DNA from: Hassallia byssoidea VB512170
GTDB lineage: Bacteria; Cyanobacteriota; Cyanobacteriia; Cyanobacteriales; Nostocaceae
Assembly: GCF_000817785.2 (NCBI RefSeq)
Contig: NZ_JTCM02000018.1
Span: 21,548-85,547, forward strand
Direction of reading: 5' to 3'
Length of the DNA: 64,000 nt
The notes under the pieces are model-generated. The model searched no databases, was not told where the DNA came from, and saw only the letters and a list, made by a program, of their open reading frames with translations. This document shows positions 17,313-27,043 of this stretch, one piece after another; within the stretch, counting starts at the first letter, position 1, and the number at the start of each line of letters is the position of its first letter. Position numbers and translations under genes: made by a program.

Positions 17313-17579
17313 ATGAAAGCAATTAAAGTGATGGCAACCATTGATGAGGAGGGACAACTTACTTTAGAGCGACCCTTAATAATAAATAAGAACAGTCGCG
17401 TTGAAGTAATAGTCCTCATTCCAGAAGAAACAGAAATCGATGAAGAAGATAAATCTAAAGAAGCGATTATAGAAGATTTTCGTCAAGCTTGGCATGAAGC
17501 GATGACTGGACAAACGATTTCTGTTGCTCAACTTTGGGAAGGAATTGAGGATGCAAATAGAGAAACCTTTAATAATTAA
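17313..17579 (+). CDS. RelN-like antitoxin (no adjacent toxin)
   Basis: 88 aa, starting MKAIKVMATIDEEGQLTLER, a small beta-rich N-terminal domain resembling AbrB-like antitoxins, then an acidic stretch and a helical tail ending in SVAQLWEGIEDAN. This layout is common in cyanobacteria and matches what is annotated as RelN-type antitoxin of type II systems. GGAG lies just before the ATG at 17313. No RelE-type toxin follows; instead the AraC regulator gene starts inside its 3' end (29-base overlap). It may be an orphan antitoxin or be used as a small regulator. Confidence 0.65.
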   Translation: MKAIKVMATIDEEGQLTLERPLIINKNSRVEVIVLIPEETEIDEEDKSKEAIIEDFRQAWHEAMTGQTISVAQLWEGIEDANRETFNN

Positions 17580-18447
17580 TGCCACCGAACCAGAAAAACT
17601 TAAACCAATCCTTCCCAAACCTGTAATTCTTTCCACCCCAGTGACAGGTTGGAATGGTTTTTATTTTGCCTATCATCGACAGTTAAATCATAAAATTCCG
17701 GAAACTTGCCCTGACCAGCATATTAGTGCCATTTGCATTGAAGGTTTTCAGGCAAACATGAAAATCAACAAACAATGGCAACATAAATCTTACGCTGCGA
17801 GTGATGTCGCGATTTTTCCAGCACACCAAATATCTCCAGCAGTAGAGTTTGAGCAGGAATTAGGATTTATTATCCTTTGTCTTGAGCCAGAATTTGTGCA
17901 TCGCGCTGCCTATGAATCAGTTGATGCTGATAACGTTGAAATTATCCAGCAATTGCAAAGCCACGATCCCTTAATTCAACAAATTGGACTTGCATTAAAA
18001 AGAGAATTAGAAATCAGTATAATTGATAGTCGCCTTTATGCAGAGTCAGCGGCAAATATGTTGGCAGTGCATTTATTGAAACGCTATTCAACGCGGAAAC
18101 TTATTATTAAAGAATATACAGGTGGATTGCCAAAGTACAAATTAAAAGAGGTACTGACATATATTAACGATAACTTAGAAGCAAATTTATCGCTGGCAGA
18201 AATTAGTGCGATCGCTCAAATGAGTCCGCATTATTTTGCCAGCTTATTCAAGCAATCAACAAAAATCGCACCTCATCAATATGTCACAAAATGCCGAATC
18301 GATAAGGCAAAACATTTACTCGCAAAACGAGAATTATCAATTCTACAAGTTTCCCACCTAGTAGGATTTCAAAGTCAAAGTCATTTTGCTAAAGTCTTCC
18401 GTAAATACGTCGGCATTACTCCTCAAGCATTTAGAGCAAATTTCTAA
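17551..18447 (+). CDS. AraC family transcriptional regulator
   Basis: About 298 aa. The C-terminal third holds two helix-turn-helix motifs typical of AraC proteins (LSLAEISAIAQMSPHYFASL and ILQVSHLVGFQSQSHFAKVF), ending in the signature FRKYVGITPQAFR. The N-terminal part is a sensor domain without recognisable ligand residues. The ATG at 17551 fits best, with a TTG at 17524 as alternative. It overlaps the RelN-like gene and precedes the Rieske oxygenase gene by about 215 bases, so that gene is a reasonable target (inference). Confidence 0.9.
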   Translation: MQIEKPLIINATEPEKLKPILPKPVILSTPVTGWNGFYFAYHRQLNHKIPETCPDQHISAICIEGFQANMKINKQWQHKSYAASDVAIFPAHQISPAVEFEQELGFIILCLEPEFVHRAAYESVDADNVEIIQQLQSHDPLIQQIGLALKRELEISIIDSRLYAESAANMLAVHLLKRYSTRKLIIKEYTGGLPKYKLKEVLTYINDNLEANLSLAEISAIAQMSPHYFASLFKQSTKIAPHQYVTKCRIDKAKHLLAKRELSILQVSHLVGFQSQSHFAKVFRKYVGITPQAFRANF

Positions 18448-18521
18448 TAAATCATACTAATCTCTATATTTTAAATAGCTATATAACAATCCTAAATCAT
18501 TCATCAAACTCCCTCTTTCCT

Positions 18522-18557
18522 CCTCTGTGTTCTCTGCGTCTCTGCGGTTCGTTTTTT
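18522..18557. repeat. Second copy of the CCTCTGTGTTCTC ... GGTTCGTTTTTT repeat
   Basis: Nearly identical to 16186-16222, including TCTGCGGTTCGTTTTTT. It lies in the gap between the AraC regulator and the Rieske oxygenase. The rest of that gap shows no gene. Confidence 0.8.
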
Positions 18558-18662
18558 CCCTATAAACAGAAGATTGCGCTAATTGTCGGAAGATTGCGCG
18601 AGACAGCTTTGAAGTGCCAATACTAAACTCAGTGTAATTAACTCAATTAATCGGAGACATTT

Positions 18663-19649
18663 ATGTCCATGCTGCAAGGGGCACCGTGGCTATTAGCACA
18701 TCGCGCTATGCTGAAAAATCAACCGATGAAAGTATCACTCTACGGCAACGACTACGTACTTTGGCAAGACAGTAAAGGTAAGATTAGTTGCTTGCCGAAT
18801 GCCTGCCCTCACATGGGTGCTATGCTTTCCGAAGGTTGGTGTGTAACCAAGCCAGATAATAGTAGTACAGTGGCTTGTCCGTTTCATGCATTGGAATTTG
18901 ATAGCGCTGGCTGTACAGTTTTACCAGGTTCCGACAAGCCAACAAAATCCTTAATCAAGCCATTAGAGTTAATTATTCAAGGCAATTTTATATGGTCTTA
19001 CGGTGGATATGAACCGAAGATTCCTATCCCAACAGTAATGAATGAAATTGCAGCAGAGTACGAATTTATTGGTTTTACAGGAAATTGCAGCATCAAAACC
19101 GATATTCTCACTCTGCTGCTAAACATGCACGACTACAATCACCAAAATGGTACTCATCGTCAGTTATTTGAGATTGAAGAAGTTCAGCTTAAACAGTTTA
19201 TCGACAACGGATTTCACTCTCATGCTTATATCGATCAACCAAGAACCAAACCTAAATTCCGCGACATCCTGAAAAACCCGGCACTTTTATTAATGCCAAA
19301 AGTGCTTCAGGCTCATTTAGAAAACTTCTTTCCCTACATGGGAATAATGCATGGTGAAAGTCCGCTTTTAAGCCTCAAAGAGTGTCATTTTTACATTCCC
19401 GAATCAGCAAATCAATCTCGCGTTTACGTTCTCATGTTCATGAAAGCACACACTCCCATTGCCCATCTGCTCAAAGGAAATCTTCTGCGGTTGATTGAAG
19501 TCGTTATTGAGCAAGACGCTGACATTTTAGGCAAACTTTATGCGAATACGCCTCAGCATATTAAACTCAATAATGAAGTTGGCATCGATTGGGTGCGGCG
19601 AAATTTTGAGAATTTCCCCACAGTTGTAGAACCGAATCTTTCTCGTTAA
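18663..19649 (+). CDS. Rieske-type aromatic ring-hydroxylating dioxygenase, large subunit-like
   Basis: 328 aa. The Rieske 2Fe-2S ligands are Cys48 and His50 (NACPHMG) and Cys72 and His75 (ACPFHALEF). The C-terminal mononuclear iron site is visible around HDYNHQNGTH with His160 and His165. It therefore has both centres of a Rieske non-haem iron oxygenase, like cyanobacterial proteins related to chlorophyllide or pheophorbide oxygenases and small aromatic oxygenases. No ferredoxin or reductase gene adjoins it, so electrons must come from shared carriers. The substrate is unknown; the neighbouring AraC regulator may control it. Confidence 0.87.
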   Translation: MSMLQGAPWLLAHRAMLKNQPMKVSLYGNDYVLWQDSKGKISCLPNACPHMGAMLSEGWCVTKPDNSSTVACPFHALEFDSAGCTVLPGSDKPTKSLIKPLELIIQGNFIWSYGGYEPKIPIPTVMNEIAAEYEFIGFTGNCSIKTDILTLLLNMHDYNHQNGTHRQLFEIEEVQLKQFIDNGFHSHAYIDQPRTKPKFRDILKNPALLLMPKVLQAHLENFFPYMGIMHGESPLLSLKECHFYIPESANQSRVYVLMFMKAHTPIAHLLKGNLLRLIEVVIEQDADILGKLYANTPQHIKLNNEVGIDWVRRNFENFPTVVEPNLSR

Positions 19650-19661
19650 ATCAATGCCCAA

Positions 19662-22600
19662 TTAAAACCGCTTTTCATACTCCAACACAGCATTAATGCC
19701 ACATGAGTAAGTAGCAAAGTTGTCTTCATCGTTACCACTTCCGGCAGAACAATTAGAGTTAGAGAATAAAGGCGCAGAACCACGCAAACGCAAGTTATCA
19801 TTTATTCGGTAGTTAACACCTAATTGTAAAGGGTCTTCGGCAGTCAAAATCTTGATGCCGGAAAAAGAAATTCTCGGAGTAATATCAATTCCAGCCTCAG
19901 CTCCCAATTCCAGACTAGAAGAATCACTGACTGCTGAAATAGTTGGGAATAAACGGAATTCACTTAAACCAAATGCATTGCCAATCTGGTTAAAAGTTCC
20001 CTGAAGGTTGAGAGCTGAACCTGCTAAGTTAGCAAGTGCCAGCGTACTGTCCCCACTTCCCAGCGTGTTTACAAAGCTACCACCAAGCAAAGCCACAATT
20101 TCGGTTTCGCTGCGTGCGGGACTACTTGTCAATTCTAAATTTTGGTTAAGTTGGCTAGCCAAACCTTCAACACGCGCTTCAACTTGAATAGTTCTGATCG
20201 GTTCAAAGTTGGGAATAAGACCATCGCTATCGTTGATTTCCGATGATACTGATGTGGTGGGAACCCGGTTCGGAACCGTATCTAGTACCTTGGCAAATAG
20301 CCTGACATTCAATTCCGGATCGAGTCCTCTCTCTGGGGTAAAAATTGCAGTTTGTTCGTAGCCACGGGCAAGATTGAACTGCGTAGTATACAAATTTACT
20401 CCCCCATTTCGCAAGGTAATAGTTCCATCAGGTAACAAATTACCCAAAGCGCCGTTGATGGTGAGGGTGCCAGTAGCCCCAAAACTGATAAGAGGTGGAC
20501 GGGTAACTTTTACGTTTTTGGCTAACTCAATCTCTAGATTATTAAACCTGGTCGTTGTCGTAGCCGCGCCGTTAGTAGGATTGTTTTTGTTCTGTTTGAG
20601 GGCTTTGGTTTGAGGTGGAACGCCTACATTATTAGTTCCCGGGTTAGTGGCATTATTAGATTCTGCTAACAACACTTGACCATTTGTCAACTGTACTTTG
20701 CCGCCAATTATTGGGCTAAGGGCAGCACCAGTAATTTTTACATCGCCACTGACACCACCTTCATACAATCCTTTGAGATTTAACGCCAACTGGTCAAGAG
20801 TAACTCTTAAGGGATTGTTTATTTGTACTTGTCGATTCTCGGAAATGGGAATCTCTCCCGCCGCTGCTACTTTACCCCGGCTATAATTAGCCTGGACATT
20901 TTCCACTGTTATACTGTTAAAGTTAAACAGCACTCTGCCGTTGACATCTGTCAGTTGTCCTGGTAAAGCTTGAGCCGAAAAAACACCATTGTTGATACTA
21001 GCAATTCCATTAACAACTGGATCTTTTCTTGTCCCGCGCACCGTTAAGTCTATTTCTCCTTGACCATTTTCCAAGGCAACTTGGTTAGTAAACAGATTTA
21101 ATAACGCCAATCCTTCATTTTTCACCTTTACATCTAGCTGAATTTCATTGCTATCAGGTGCTGCTGACGCAAAAGGAAACTGGTAGGGAATGCTACCGCT
21201 GATGTTAACTGGTTCTGGACCAGAAACCGTAACTCTACTGCCAAAGTTCAGGCGTCCGTTGGCATAAGCGAAACTTGCAGCTGCTGATTCTATTGGTTTT
21301 TGATTGAGAGTTCCATCGGTGACTTGCAATTCCCCTCTAGCTTGCGGGTTCTTAATACTGCCTGCTAAAGCTGCTGAAGCGTCCAGATTACCTGTAAAAC
21401 CAATCGGCAGTTTGACAAAATTATTCAGTACTCCTATAGGGAAATTACTGACTTGTAATTGACCGGATTGTTCTTCACTGCCTATGACACCTGTAAAAGC
21501 GATCAGTCTGTTTTGAGACTCCAGTCGTAAAGGTAACAATCTCAGAACGCCATTTTCCAAGCTACCTTCGGCAATTACTTTTTCGGCACTATAACAAAAA
21601 TCTGTTTCTAAACATTGATTTTGTTCGTCTTTTGCACCCCAAACAAAGTTTTGACCGTTCAAATCAAAGTTTACAGCCAATCCTTTTGTCGTACCTGTTT
21701 CCACGGCAACTTCACCGTTAAAAGTGCCGGTTAAATCTGCCAATGCTGGCAAAGGAGAAGCATCCCGCTGCTGTTGATCTTGTTGTGCTAGGAGTGCATC
21801 AATTTCATTAAAGCGCAGAAGTTGCGTAAATAACGGCTGATTGGGTAAACCTTGTGGGATGGTGACTAAATCCGCAGCTTTGCCATAAGTTGGTGCTTGG
21901 GCACCGCGTTGGAAATCTTGGATTTCAAATAACTGTGCTACAAGCAAGACATCTTGGATATTACCTTGATTGATGTTTACTTTGGCTTGTAGTTGCGGAG
22001 TTTTGCCATTTTGGTTAAAAGTGCCGCTGAAAGCATAGCGACTGTTTCCTTTGGCGAATTCGCTATTTGTGAGTGTTGCTATACCGTTGTTGTAGTTGAA
22101 CTGAGCAGCAAAGCGATCGCCTTTAATTCTGCCTACTTCTGGTTTATCAATATTAATATTACCCGTTGTCGCAAATGTTCGCTGATTAACCTCTAAATCT
22201 GCTGATATCAATCCAGCGATCGCACCTACACCCAAGCGAATATTCGGTGGCGGATTTAATTTCAATACCTGCAAGGGGAAATCTCTGACTTGCACTGCCA
22301 AATTATCTCCTTGACTGCGACCGATTGCCGATGCTTGCTGCCACTGCACTACAAAGGATTCAGGGCGATTATTTTCATTCAGGTTGAAAGCAATGCGATC
22401 GCGTGTCCCTGCTAGATTCAAATTTAAACCACGTCCCTGCACTGATTCAACTTTACCACTCAACACCGGTTCAAAAGCTAAATTATTTACCACCAAGTCG
22501 CGTAAATTGAGTTGCCCTTCAACATTTGGCAAAGGTAACTTTCCAGTTACTTGTCCGCTAAAATCAGCTTTTCCTGCCAAGGCTACCGCATTCGGCAGCT

Positions 22601-25600
22601 TTATAGGCAATTGTTGCAGATTGTAATTTTGTGCTTGTACATTCAGATTTAAATTAGTAATTTCTGGGATACTTGCTTTCGCGTTAACAAATATATCACC
22701 ACTAACATTTAAATCTGGAGCCGTAGCTTTGACAATCGTCAGCTTTTGACCATTCCAGGCGATCGCAGCATTCAAAGGTTTCTCAAGTCCGGGAATACCT
22801 TGAGATAACTGTACATCACCAGCGGCACGCACATCTGATAATTTGGGCGATGCCACTGTTCCCGCTACTTGCAATTCACCGCCCAAATCACCGCGTAACT
22901 GCTGATTAAAGCGGTTTAATTCTACACCCTCAGCCGCCACTAAAGCTTCATAGCGACCATTGGCAAGTTGAATATTAGAAGCTGTAACTGTCCCACCTGC
23001 AACATTTACCCGCGCTTCACCGGTGGCTTGAATATTTTGCCGTTGGGATGCTTCCAAACTTCCAGCCACATTAAATTGACCGTTTAAATCACCTTGAAAC
23101 TGCGGTGGTACTTTTGCCAAACGCTGCAAAGGCAGATTATCTGCTATAATTTCCGCTTGATAGCGACCATTGGCAAGTTGGATATTTGAAGCTGTAACTG
23201 TACCCTTTCCAAAATTCACCCTCGCTTGACCGGTGGCTTGAATATTTTGCCGTTGGGATGCTTCCAAACTTCCCGCCACATTAAATTGACCGTTTAAATC
23301 ACCTTGAAACTGCGGTGGGACTGATGGCAAACGCTGCAAAGGCACATTATTTGCTTGCACTTGTGCTTGATAGCGACCATTCGCCAATTGGATATTCGAG
23401 GCTGTAACTGTTCCCTTTCCTAAATTCACCCTTGCCCGACCACTGGCTTGAATAGTTTCTGGTTGAAAGGAAGTAGCGCTGCCTGCTACATTAAATTGAC
23501 CGTTTAAATCACCTTGAAGCTGTGGCGGTACTGATGGCAAACGCTGCAACGACACGTTATTTGCTTGGACTTGTGCTTGATACACGCCATTAGCAAGTTG
23601 AATATTTGATGCCGTGACTGTGCCATTTCCTACATTCACCCGTGCTTGACCAGTTGCTTGGATAGTTTCTGGTGTAATTGATTCGGCGCTTCCCGCCACC
23701 TGAAACTGACCGATTAGCCTTCCGCGAAAATCCTTAGTGGCTGGTGATAATTCTTGCACGGCAACATCATTTGCCCGGACTTGTGCTTGATACACGCCAT
23801 CAGCCAGTCGGATATTTGCAGCTGTGACGGTACCGCCAGCAACGCCCAAACGCGCTTCGCCTGTGGCTTGCAGAGTTTTCAGGCTAAAATTTTCTCTATT
23901 GCCTGCAATTTGGAATTTACCCGCCAAAGGTGCTTGTAAAATAGGCGGAGTCTTTTTCAACACTCGTCCCAGTCGCACACCTGATGCGATTAATTGGGCG
24001 GAAACGTTTTGGTCTTGCAGCTTGATGTTAGAAATTGCAACAGTACCGCCACCAATTTGAACTCGTCCGTTATCCGAGTCAATTTTGGCAATTTGAAACG
24101 GACCGGTAGTGCCGGATAATGTGAAACGACCGTTTAATTGTGCCCCAGCCAAAGAGACATTTTGCAGTTGTTGTTTGTTTACAAACGGTTCTAACTGTAA
24201 GCCTTGAGTTTGGGCTACAGCTTGCCAGCGTTGATTGGCAAAACTGCCAGATGCCTGTACTGTACCGCCAGGGAGACTAGCAACCACATTGCGGAAAGAG
24301 ATGCTTTTATCTGGTGCGATCGCTATTTCACCACTTGTTGGGTAAGTAGCCTGTGGTGCTTGAAAGTCTACCACAGTTTGCACATTACTACCACCGCCAC
24401 TTAAATTAGCATTACCAGAGACAGTGCCGATTTGCACATTAGACGTATTGACATCGTAAACTTTTGCCAATACATCTCCAGGTAGATTTTTGGCGCGGAA
24501 ATTGACATTTATTTGGGGAACTTTACCTAAAGCGATCGTTCCACCACCAGTGACATCGCCGCCTAATTTTACCTTACCTTGAATATCTTTCAGGGTAATT
24601 AGGGAAGCAGCAGTCGAAAAATCAAATTTACTGCGGAAGCTATCTAAATCAACTTTGTCAATTTTGGCAGGTTTGGTGCTGACAACTGTACCTGAGAGAA
24701 ATGGCTGTGAGATTCCTCCGCCTATCTGCAAGTCGGTTTTGACTTCTCCAGTTACAGCTAAAGGCGATTTTACCTTAAGAGTTTCTAAAGCATTCGCTAC
24801 ACTTACAGGCTGCGATCGCGCTATCAGCTTAAAGCCAGTTTTTGTATCGATGGTGCCATTAGCCACCACTGGAATTTTACCGTAGCTAGTCGCCACATTA
24901 TCAACCTTGATTTGCGTACCTTGGAAATTGAGATTTCCTTGGGAATTGATAAATGGTTGTGGCACTTTGGGAATCTGAAATCGCACTGCTTGTAAACTAG
25001 CGCTTCCTTGTAGTAAAGGTTGTTTTTTCCCGTTTAATTCAACTTGTAAATTTCCATTAGTTCGCCCCGCCTCTAATATCAGTGGTAATTTAATCAAACT
25101 AGTGATATCAGAAGCAAGAAAATCTTGCGCTTGAACCCGTAGTTTAGCTTGTTGTATCCCTCCTCCCTCTACACGCACATCTCCCCCAAGGGCAATTGTG
25201 CCCCCAGTACCGGGCAGTCCTTGCAGGTCAAACCTAATCAGTTTGTTGTTTTCCAGAAGTTGAGCCGAACCGTTAAGCTGTGAAAACGCCACTGTTGCAG
25301 GAGTGGGGGAGGGGGGGAGGGGGAGAGGGGAAGCAGGGGAAGCAGGGGAAGCAGGGGAAGCAGGGGAAGCAGGGGAAGCAGGGGGAGCAGAAGAAGAAAT
25401 TTCCCCTTGTCCCCCTTGTCCTCCTTGTCCTCCTTGTCCCCCTAGTCCCCCTTGTCCACCTGCCTCTCGATACGGTACTAAAACCAAGTTGGCATTGCTA
25501 AACCGAATTTTGTCCAAATCAGTCTTAATAGCGCCGCTTTTACCTGGCGGTGCGATGCTTGTAGTAATCCAGCGCCCTTGTCGATCCTGTTCTATATAAA

Positions 25601-25991
25601 GATCCGGATTGACTAAAGTGACATCTAGCTTTAATGTACGCTTGGTGAGTAACTGTAATATATCAAAACCTACATCCACGCCACCAATTGCCACTCGGTC
25701 GGGATCTGTAGGTGTTGCTGGAATTGCTGAAGATCCAAAGCTTACTCCAGTAAGAGAAAATCCTTTAACTTTCCCCAGTTTTACAGGACGGTTAAGTGAA
25801 GTTGTAAGATTTTGTTCTGCCAGCGGTGCTAACTCTTTTTGGACAAAAATCGACAATCTCCAAGCACCGCCGATAAGTCCAAGCAATAAAAGTCCGCCTA
25901 AGGCAATACCACCGCGACTTAGCACTAGAAACCAAAGACGCTTATTAGCACGGGCATTAAAGTTAGGATCTTGATGGGGAGAGTTAGCCAT
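19662..25991 (-). CDS. tamB: TamB/TIC236-like translocation and assembly module protein
   Basis: 2109 aa with an N-terminal membrane anchor (residues about 20-50) followed by an extended, repetitive beta-strand body and the C-terminal TamB (DUF490) domain, including NLTLTSSPARSETEIVALLG-like residues near 2000 and a terminal Phe of outer-membrane type. TamB proteins bridge the inner and outer membranes and carry lipids or assist outer-membrane protein assembly; the chloroplast homologue is TIC236. The middle has at least five tandem 70-residue repeats. Residues 177-231 are a repeat-encoded GGQ tract followed by an ASP tract, the same in-frame insert type as in the histidine kinase. Its stop is 12 bases from the convergent Rieske gene. 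Confidence 0.9.
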   Translation of the reverse strand: MANSPHQDPNFNARANKRLWFLVLSRGGIALGGLLLLGLIGGAWRLSIFVQKELAPLAEQNLTTSLNRPVKLGKVKGFSLTGVSFGSSAIPATPTDPDRVAIGGVDVGFDILQLLTKRTLKLDVTLVNPDLYIEQDRQGRWITTSIAPPGKSGAIKTDLDKIRFSNANLVLVPYREAGGQGGLGGQGGQGGQGGQGEISSSAPPASPASPASPASPASPASPLPLPPSPTPATVAFSQLNGSAQLLENNKLIRFDLQGLPGTGGTIALGGDVRVEGGGIQQAKLRVQAQDFLASDITSLIKLPLILEAGRTNGNLQVELNGKKQPLLQGSASLQAVRFQIPKVPQPFINSQGNLNFQGTQIKVDNVATSYGKIPVVANGTIDTKTGFKLIARSQPVSVANALETLKVKSPLAVTGEVKTDLQIGGGISQPFLSGTVVSTKPAKIDKVDLDSFRSKFDFSTAASLITLKDIQGKVKLGGDVTGGGTIALGKVPQINVNFRAKNLPGDVLAKVYDVNTSNVQIGTVSGNANLSGGGSNVQTVVDFQAPQATYPTSGEIAIAPDKSISFRNVVASLPGGTVQASGSFANQRWQAVAQTQGLQLEPFVNKQQLQNVSLAGAQLNGRFTLSGTTGPFQIAKIDSDNGRVQIGGGTVAISNIKLQDQNVSAQLIASGVRLGRVLKKTPPILQAPLAGKFQIAGNRENFSLKTLQATGEARLGVAGGTVTAANIRLADGVYQAQVRANDVAVQELSPATKDFRGRLIGQFQVAGSAESITPETIQATGQARVNVGNGTVTASNIQLANGVYQAQVQANNVSLQRLPSVPPQLQGDLNGQFNVAGSATSFQPETIQASGRARVNLGKGTVTASNIQLANGRYQAQVQANNVPLQRLPSVPPQFQGDLNGQFNVAGSLEASQRQNIQATGQARVNFGKGTVTASNIQLANGRYQAEIIADNLPLQRLAKVPPQFQGDLNGQFNVAGSLEASQRQNIQATGEARVNVAGGTVTASNIQLANGRYEALVAAEGVELNRFNQQLRGDLGGELQVAGTVASPKLSDVRAAGDVQLSQGIPGLEKPLNAAIAWNGQKLTIVKATAPDLNVSGDIFVNAKASIPEITNLNLNVQAQNYNLQQLPIKLPNAVALAGKADFSGQVTGKLPLPNVEGQLNLRDLVVNNLAFEPVLSGKVESVQGRGLNLNLAGTRDRIAFNLNENNRPESFVVQWQQASAIGRSQGDNLAVQVRDFPLQVLKLNPPPNIRLGVGAIAGLISADLEVNQRTFATTGNINIDKPEVGRIKGDRFAAQFNYNNGIATLTNSEFAKGNSRYAFSGTFNQNGKTPQLQAKVNINQGNIQDVLLVAQLFEIQDFQRGAQAPTYGKAADLVTIPQGLPNQPLFTQLLRFNEIDALLAQQDQQQRDASPLPALADLTGTFNGEVAVETGTTKGLAVNFDLNGQNFVWGAKDEQNQCLETDFCYSAEKVIAEGSLENGVLRLLPLRLESQNRLIAFTGVIGSEEQSGQLQVSNFPIGVLNNFVKLPIGFTGNLDASAALAGSIKNPQARGELQVTDGTLNQKPIESAAASFAYANGRLNFGSRVTVSGPEPVNISGSIPYQFPFASAAPDSNEIQLDVKVKNEGLALLNLFTNQVALENGQGEIDLTVRGTRKDPVVNGIASINNGVFSAQALPGQLTDVNGRVLFNFNSITVENVQANYSRGKVAAAGEIPISENRQVQINNPLRVTLDQLALNLKGLYEGGVSGDVKITGAALSPIIGGKVQLTNGQVLLAESNNATNPGTNNVGVPPQTKALKQNKNNPTNGAATTTTRFNNLEIELAKNVKVTRPPLISFGATGTLTINGALGNLLPDGTITLRNGGVNLYTTQFNLARGYEQTAIFTPERGLDPELNVRLFAKVLDTVPNRVPTTSVSSEINDSDGLIPNFEPIRTIQVEARVEGLASQLNQNLELTSSPARSETEIVALLGGSFVNTLGSGDSTLALANLAGSALNLQGTFNQIGNAFGLSEFRLFPTISAVSDSSSLELGAEAGIDITPRISFSGIKILTAEDPLQLGVNYRINDNLRLRGSAPLFSNSNCSAGSGNDEDNFATYSCGINAVLEYEKRF
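22935..23955 (-). repeat. 210-bp in-gene tandem repeats in tamB (70-aa units)
   Basis: The motif around GCTGTAACTGT recurs with exact 210-bp spacing at 22981, 23191, 23401, 23611 and 23821. Each unit encodes GTVTASNIQLANG, then QANNV and QGDLNGQFNVAGS-like segments. A weaker further unit is near 24035. The high nucleotide identity suggests recent duplication or gene conversion. Confidence 0.88.
25301..25461 (-). repeat. Nonamer repeat element inside tamB
   Basis: The plus strand shows about seven AGCAGGGGA nonamers (25331-25390), an A-rich core with GAAATTTCC, then CTTGTCC(C/T)C nonamers to 25461. On the coding strand it gives GGQGGQGGQGGQG then ASPASPASP. The nine-base period keeps the frame. 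It shares orientation, frame and layout with the element at 2908-3160. Confidence 0.92.
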
Positions 25992-26199
25992 TTGGTTTTA
26001 CTATTTACTGCCAGATGTAGCTGGTACACAGAAGAAAGCTAACGGACACAGCATTGGACATGTCATTACCAGGATACGCCAAGTCAAGCAGTGATACAGG
26101 ATAGATTAAGAGGGCGTATAAACGAGAATTAATGAGAAATAACGCTTAATAGCTTGATGTATGGCGATATTCGGACTGTCAAGAAAATCTTAATAATTT

Positions 26200-26258
26200 G
26201 GGAATTGGGAATTAGGTAATGGGTAATTGGTAATGGGTAATGGGTAATGGGTAATGGG
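26200..26258. repeat. Single-orientation heptamer array (GGGTAAT type)
   Basis: Eight heptamers (GGGAATT, AGGTAAT, GGGTAAT, TGGTAAT) in perfect register from 26200 to 26255. Unlike most copies it has no opposed partner. The rest of the 510-base gap upstream of the DUF3110 gene holds the repeat at 26286 and no gene. Confidence 0.88.
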
Positions 26259-26285
26259 CTTTTTTAAGAGGGGAAAAGGGGAGGC

Positions 26286-26446
26286 AGTGCGGTCTTGGGG
26301 TCTCCCCAAGTGGAGCACCTGCCTATGATTGGGGAAAGGGGAAAGGGTAAGAAATCCCCCTGCCCCCCCTGCCCCCCCTGCTTCCCCTGCTCCCCCTGCC
26401 CCCCCTGCTCCCCCTCCCCCCTTGTCCCCTTTTCCTTTTCCCCTGC
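26286..26446. repeat. Composite repeat with C-rich nonamers, intergenic
   Basis: Starts with a hairpin-forming TGCGGTCTTGGGGTCTCCCC segment, then GGGGAAAGGGG, a GAAATCCCC core, and CCCTGCCCC / CCCTGCTTC nonamers, ending in CCTTGTCCCC. It is the free-standing relative of the in-gene elements at 2908 and 25301. Confidence 0.8.
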
Positions 26447-26503
26447 GGTATGGGGTCTCTATCGCGCCATAATTTAATGAATAGATTCAAGATAAAAGGA
26501 CTG

Positions 26504-26956
26504 ATGATTACACCCATGCGTGTTTTTGTGTTAATTTTTAATGCGCGAACAGAAAATGAGGGAATTCACTCGATTCGGGTAGGCGATGCCGAAGCGGCGC
26601 TGCCAGGGGCAGTACGCAATAAAATTCTGATGTTCGAGTCAGAAGACGACGCTACCCGCTATGCTCTGTTGCTAGAAGCTCAGGATTTCGCCTCACCCAC
26701 AGTAGAAGCGGTAGATGCCGAGGAAATCAAAGAATTTTGTGAAAGTGCTAATTATGACTGGGAAATCGTCCCGGAAAACGGCGAATTAGCCATTCCCCCA
26801 GAAACAAACGTACCAGAAACCGACTGGCAACCAAATGCCCCGGAACAGAACAATGATGAAGAATCCCAGCGTCGCAACCAAGCGCCAGAAGAACAACCAG
26901 AGTTTTCTGATTCGGAAATCGACAGGATTCGTCGAAAATTAGAAGGATTGTTGTAA
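26504..26956 (+). CDS. DUF3110 domain protein
   Basis: About 150 aa. The first 95 residues match DUF3110 (MRVFVLIFNARTENEGIHSI, KILMFESEDDATRYALLLEA, then an EEIKEFC motif), a family largely confined to cyanobacteria and plastid lineages, with no known activity. The C-terminal third is acidic and Asn/Gln-rich and ends in a short helix (DSEIDRIRRKLEGLL). AAAAGGA precedes the ATG at 26504; the family core begins at the ATG at 26516, and both are plausible. Upstream in-frame codons come from a repeat element. Confidence 0.78.
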   Translation: MITPMRVFVLIFNARTENEGIHSIRVGDAEAALPGAVRNKILMFESEDDATRYALLLEAQDFASPTVEAVDAEEIKEFCESANYDWEIVPENGELAIPPETNVPETDWQPNAPEQNNDEESQRRNQAPEEQPEFSDSEIDRIRRKLEGLL

Positions 26957-27043
26957 TTAGTCACTAGTCAATATCTAGATGACAATCATACAACTGACAG
27001 TTAATAGTTAAAGGATAATTAACAGATGTAACGGATGTAGACA

